From contig NZ_JADYTJ010000010.1 in assembly GCF_021531075.1 (NCBI RefSeq), positions 1-64,000 of the forward strand: a DNA stretch of 64,000 nucleotides. The letters run 5' to 3'. Position numbers and translations under genes: made by a program. Positions 61,738 through 64,000 of the stretch are shown in pieces. Source of the stretch: Bacteroides caecigallinarum (GTDB lineage: Bacteria > Bacteroidota > Bacteroidia > Bacteroidales > Bacteroidaceae). Under the pieces are notes generated by a model. It worked only from the letters and a program-made list of their open reading frames with translations, had not been told where the DNA came from and did not search any database. How positions within the stretch are numbered: position 1 is the stretch's first letter; each line of letters opens with the position of its first letter.

Positions 61738-62451
61738 ATGAACAATGTTTTGAATATGTATAGAACCAGAATCTACAAACCGACGGATAAAATGAGTGAC
61801 CTGATTTGCGAAAATTATACTCTTCTTCAGGTTTTGAGCCGGTTTGGGATATCCCTAGGCTTTGGAGATAAAAATGTACGTGAGGTTTGCGAACTGAATA
61901 ATGTGGACTGCAATACATTTCTGACAGTGGTGAACTTCCTTATAGAAGACAGTAACAGGATGGAAGATCATCTGGAAGGAATATCCATAACTTCACTTAT
62001 GAACTATTTAAGAGAAGCACATAGTTACTTTCTTGATTTTCAGCTTCCTAAGATAAGAAAGAAACTGATTGAGGCCATAGGCGATTCGAAAGAGAAAGAT
62101 GTAACATTCCTTATATTGCGTTTCTTCGATGCGTATGTTGACGAAGTGAAGAAACATATGGAGCACGAGAATGAAAATGTGTTTACTTATGTAGAGAAAC
62201 TTCTGAGTGGAGAACATCCGGATGGTTATAACATAAGTGTGTTTGCCAGCCATCACGAACATATCGACACTAAACTTACGGAACTAAAGAACATAATTAT
62301 CAAGTATTTTCCAGCAGGAGGGAACAACCGTTTGCTAAATGCAACCTTGTTCGATATCTTCAGTTGCGAGGAAGATTTGGCATCGCACAATAGGGTAGAG
62401 GATTTCCTGTTTGTGCCGGCAATAAAGAAATTGGAAAAGGAGGCAAGATGA
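61738..62451 (+). CDS. RIC/ScdA-like di-iron hemerythrin protein
   Basis: A 237-residue cytoplasmic protein. Residues about 8-70 resemble the N-terminal ScdA/DUF1858 domain, but the usual CCGG motif is replaced by LGFGDKNV. The C-terminal hemerythrin domain carries likely iron ligands His95 (REAHSYF), His140 and Glu144 (KHMEHENENVF), His172-175 (SHHEHID), His217 and Glu221 (SHNRVEDFLF). RIC (YtfE/ScdA) proteins repair Fe-S clusters after NO or peroxide damage, and such domains can also sense O2 or NO. Upstream in-frame Met (61624) is ahead of the promoter and rejected; Met7 is an alternative. The stop overlaps the next gene's ATG by 4 bases. Confidence 0.85.
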   Translation: MNNVLNMYRTRIYKPTDKMSDLICENYTLLQVLSRFGISLGFGDKNVREVCELNNVDCNTFLTVVNFLIEDSNRMEDHLEGISITSLMNYLREAHSYFLDFQLPKIRKKLIEAIGDSKEKDVTFLILRFFDAYVDEVKKHMEHENENVFTYVEKLLSGEHPDGYNISVFASHHEHIDTKLTELKNIIIKYFPAGGNNRLLNATLFDIFSCEEDLASHNRVEDFLFVPAIKKLEKEAR

Positions 62452-63056
62452 AATCTCATGATGTTATAAATATTGCAGTTGCCGAGGCTTCCATGATAGT
62501 AAGGACAGGGCTGATATCTGTATTGAGGCATCTTCCCGACTATAATGTGGAAACGTTGGAAATATCCTCTATGGAGGGATTGCAACTGTGTATGGAATCG
62601 CATAAACCTGAAATATTGATAGTGAACCCTATGTTCGACGGATGGTTCAATGTAGAGGAAATCAAACGCCAATATGAGGCACAGGATGTGAAGTTTATAT
62701 CGTTGATATGTACTGTAGTAGATGCAAATATGCTGAAAGGTTATGATGAGAGTATAAACCTGTTTGACGATATAGAAACACTTTCTGCAAAGCTTTCGGC
62801 TATGATACATGTAAACGAAGAAGAGGACAGCGATTCAGAATCATTGAGCCAGAGAGAGAAAGAAATACTTGGATATGTGGTTAAGGGCATGACCAATAAG
62901 GAAATAGCCGAAAAACTTTACATATCAGTACACACGGTCATTACACACCGAAGGAACATAACACGTAAACTCCAGGTTCATTCGGCTGCCGGTCTTACAA
63001 TATATGCTATTGTGAATAAATTAGTAGATATAAGCGAGGTAAAGATGAAACTTTAA
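62448..63056 (+). CDS. LuxR/NarL-type regulator with degenerate receiver
   Basis: A 202-residue regulator. The C-terminal helix-turn-helix is complete: SLSQREKEILGYVVKGMTNK, EIAEKLYISVHTVITHRRNI and TRKLQVHSAAGLTIYAIVNK. The N-terminal domain has the receiver fold pattern, but the phosphoacceptor position is Asn60 (ILIVNPMFDG), the N-terminal acidic pair is reduced to one Glu (AVAEAS), and the conserved Lys is not apparent. Phosphorylation is therefore unlikely. Its ATG overlaps the hemerythrin stop (ATGA), so the two are translationally coupled. NarL-like palindromes flank the operon at 61674 and 63065. Confidence 0.88.
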   Translation: MKSHDVINIAVAEASMIVRTGLISVLRHLPDYNVETLEISSMEGLQLCMESHKPEILIVNPMFDGWFNVEEIKRQYEAQDVKFISLICTVVDANMLKGYDESINLFDDIETLSAKLSAMIHVNEEEDSDSESLSQREKEILGYVVKGMTNKEIAEKLYISVHTVITHRRNITRKLQVHSAAGLTIYAIVNKLVDISEVKMKL

Positions 63057-63064
63057 ACTGAAAA

Positions 63065-63112
63065 ATACCTATTTTTAGGTATTGCCTGAAAAGGCGGAAG
63101 TGATTACCTTTG
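63065..63112 (+). promoter_or_regulatory. Second copy of the operator-promoter, driving a candidate small RNA
   Basis: ATACCT-ATTTTT-AGGTAT (63065-63082) overlaps TTG (63082-63084), followed after 20 bases by TACCTTTG (63105-63112), a perfect -7. Palindrome-to-promoter spacing is identical to that at 61674-61721. Only a terminator, not a gene, follows on this strand. Confidence 0.7.
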
Positions 63113-63118
63113 CAGTGT

Positions 63119-63210
63119 TAGTCATATAGAAATTACGTAAACCACAAAAGTAAAAAAGTTAGTTATTAGTTGGGTGCACCCTGCGAAGTGATTCGCGGGG
63201 TGCACGCATT
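63119..63210 (+). ncRNA. Candidate ~90-nt regulatory RNA
   Basis: The segment begins at the expected start point of the promoter at 63065-63112 and ends with a GC-rich hairpin plus ATTTT. It contains no ATG and no sizeable frame. All genes from 63211 to the window end are on the opposite strand, so the promoter has no protein-coding target here. The single-stranded middle contains GTTAGTTATTAGTTG, which could be a pairing region. It shares its operator with the hemerythrin-LuxR operon. Confidence 0.5.
63174..63210 (+). terminator. Terminator of the candidate small RNA
   Basis: GTGCACCCTGCGA (63174-63186) pairs with TCGCGGGGTGCAC (63193-63205), 13 bp with one G-U and a 6-base loop, followed by GCATTTT. 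It could also serve the convergent minus-strand gene that ends at 63211, but T-rich sequence on that side is 20 bases away. Confidence 0.65.
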
Positions 63211-63444
63211 TTAATAGTCAAGTTTTGCTTGAGTGTAAGAAACGTAAAGAGTACTTTTAATTATATCTTTACTGTCTGTTGCATCTTTTTCGTTTTGTGT
63301 TATTGATGTATGTGGCTGTTCATTCATGCTTTTGCTACCTGCTATCCATATGATATTCATAATGATGATACCAAGGATTGAAGTAACAAATGTTATTTTC
63401 TGTTCTATTCTTTTGCTTGAAATGTTCACCGTTTTTCTATTCAT
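63211..63444 (-). CDS. Small single-pass membrane protein, unknown
   Basis: A 77-residue protein. One hydrophobic helix (ITFVTSILGIIIMNIIWIAG) is preceded by a basic stretch and followed by a polar tail rich in Ser, Thr, Asp and Lys, so the C-terminus is probably outside. The ATG at 63444 has AAGGAAAA a few bases upstream; a longer frame to 63540 has no better signal. No family is recognised. It is convergent with the candidate small RNA and 120 bases downstream of the pflA-like gene on the same strand. Confidence 0.5.
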   Translation of the reverse strand: MNRKTVNISSKRIEQKITFVTSILGIIIMNIIWIAGSKSMNEQPHTSITQNEKDATDSKDIIKSTLYVSYTQAKLDY

Positions 63445-63563
63445 GTTGTTTTCCTTTAATTGTTGGTTTTGCTTTTTATTGCCTTTAGCTCCTCGCTTGT
63501 ATAGGTTAAATGGAGCTTTAACAATATTACTGCACCACAATCATAATTTTTTTTCAAAAAAAA

Positions 63564-63998
63564 TCAGTTTACGTAAACAGTCTTGAAATATTTCTGAAAA
63601 ATCTGTTTGGCATCTTCCAGTTGTTGAGGTGTATTATACTCAACACCTTTAAGTTTGTATTCCATGTTCATGGCTTCATATTTGTGTACCCCCAGTGTAT
63701 GGTAAGGCAGTATTTCTACTCTTTCAATCTGTTTGTAATCCTTGAAATGCTCGCCCATAGCTTCCATGTCTTCCTTGAAAGCGCTATATCCCTGTACTAA
63801 AACGTATCTGAGCCAGAAAGGTTTTCCATTCTCTTCAAGCCATGCCGCTGTTTTTAATGTCTGTTCGTTACTACGTTCTGTCAGTATCTTGTGTCTGTTA
63901 GGATTGAATTCTTTTACATCGAGTAAAACAAGATCCGCAAGCGAAAGAAGTTCTTTGACGTCATCATTCCATATACTTCCATTGGTATCCACACAGAT
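63564..63998 (-). CDS. pflA: Pyruvate formate-lyase activating enzyme, 3' part (cut by window end)
   Basis: The C-terminal 144 residues of a radical-SAM glycyl-radical activase. The frame enters from the window edge as LCVDTNGSIWNDDVKELL, then LADLVLLDVKEFN, RYVLVQGYSA and EILPYHTLGVHKYE, all typical of PflA, which installs the glycyl radical on pyruvate formate-lyase. The N-terminal CxxxCxxC motif lies beyond the window. The product supports an anaerobic, mixed-acid metabolism. The pflB gene is expected upstream, outside the window. Confidence 0.9.
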   Translation of the reverse strand: MCVDTNGSIWNDDVKELLSLADLVLLDVKEFNPNRHKILTERSNEQTLKTAAWLEENGKPFWLRYVLVQGYSAFKEDMEAMGEHFKDYKQIERVEILPYHTLGVHKYEAMNMEYKLKGVEYNTPQQLEDAKQIFQKYFKTVYVN

Positions 63999-64000
63999 AT

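Overview
The window looks like chromosome from a member of the Bacteroidales (Bacteroides, Phocaeicola or Prevotella-like; the species cannot be read from the sequence). The gene content is typical of that order: DUF4837, DUF5686, DUF4492 directly upstream of cydAB, an OxyR-thioredoxin pair, a DUF4922 protein, a methionine synthase that ends before the reactivation domain, and an LptE/TPR/SecG group. Many start sites are preceded by the Bacteroidetes promoter signature TAnnTTTG at -7, in several cases with a TTG/TTTG about 20 bp further upstream. Shine-Dalgarno sequences are mostly weak. No rRNA, tRNA, CRISPR array, insertion sequence or complete mobile element was seen.

Layout. 1-3430 is accessory and decaying: a cut-off gene end, a gene interrupted by an in-frame amber codon, an AlbA_2/Schlafen-type ATP-binding protein, and 700 bp of gene scraps and inverted repeats. 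3.4-9.3 kb is a plus-strand run: rlmN, a DUF4837 lipoprotein, pdxA, a flippase-like membrane protein, a CDP-alcohol phosphatidyltransferase and a divergent IspD/TarI-like cytidylyltransferase. 9.4-16.4 kb holds a DUF5686 outer-membrane protein, a sigma-54 activator, lptE, a TPR protein, secG and a DUF418 protein. glnS (minus) is followed by a 680-bp regulatory gap with a candidate small RNA, then rarA, a D-2-hydroxyacid dehydrogenase and a C_GCAxxG_C_C protein. 21.9-28.6 kb (minus) carries a LytTR/LytS two-component pair and a TolC-MacA-MacB tripartite exporter. 28.7-33.5 kb is respiratory and redox: DUF4492-cydA-cydB, a DUF2892-trx operon and divergent oxyR, with an OxyR-like operator in the shared promoter. 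pgm, a MATE pump, an SDR enzyme, a Dna2-like nuclease-helicase with an upstream lipoprotein, an AmpG-like transporter, a SpoIID-domain protein without signal peptide, and a glycosyltransferase-DUF4922 fusion follow to 48 kb. 48.2-53.7 kb has a DUF4375 protein, a lipoprotein, a Yip1-like membrane protein, smpB and metH. 53.7-58.6 kb (minus) has a MurU-like nucleotidyltransferase, a stand-alone RapZ C-terminal domain, an AmgK-like kinase and a GH3 glycosidase. The window closes with uvrA, a hemerythrin/RIC protein coupled to a NarL/LuxR-type regulator, a candidate small RNA, a small membrane protein and the 3' part of a pyruvate formate-lyase activating enzyme gene.

The most striking signal is at 61.6-63.2 kb. 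A RIC-type hemerythrin gene overlaps by 4 bp a LuxR-type regulator whose receiver has Asn where the phosphoacceptor Asp should be. The operon promoter, and a second promoter just downstream that appears to drive only a ~90-nt untranslated RNA, carry the same palindrome ATACCT-N6-AGGTAT at the same distance from the -7 element. The palindrome resembles NarL-type sites, so the regulator may control both its own operon and the small RNA without phosphorylation, with the di-iron partner as a possible sensor. The other joint themes are oxidative-stress control around oxyR/trx and cell-wall amino-sugar salvage (AmpG-like, AmgK-like, RapZ-C, MurU-like).
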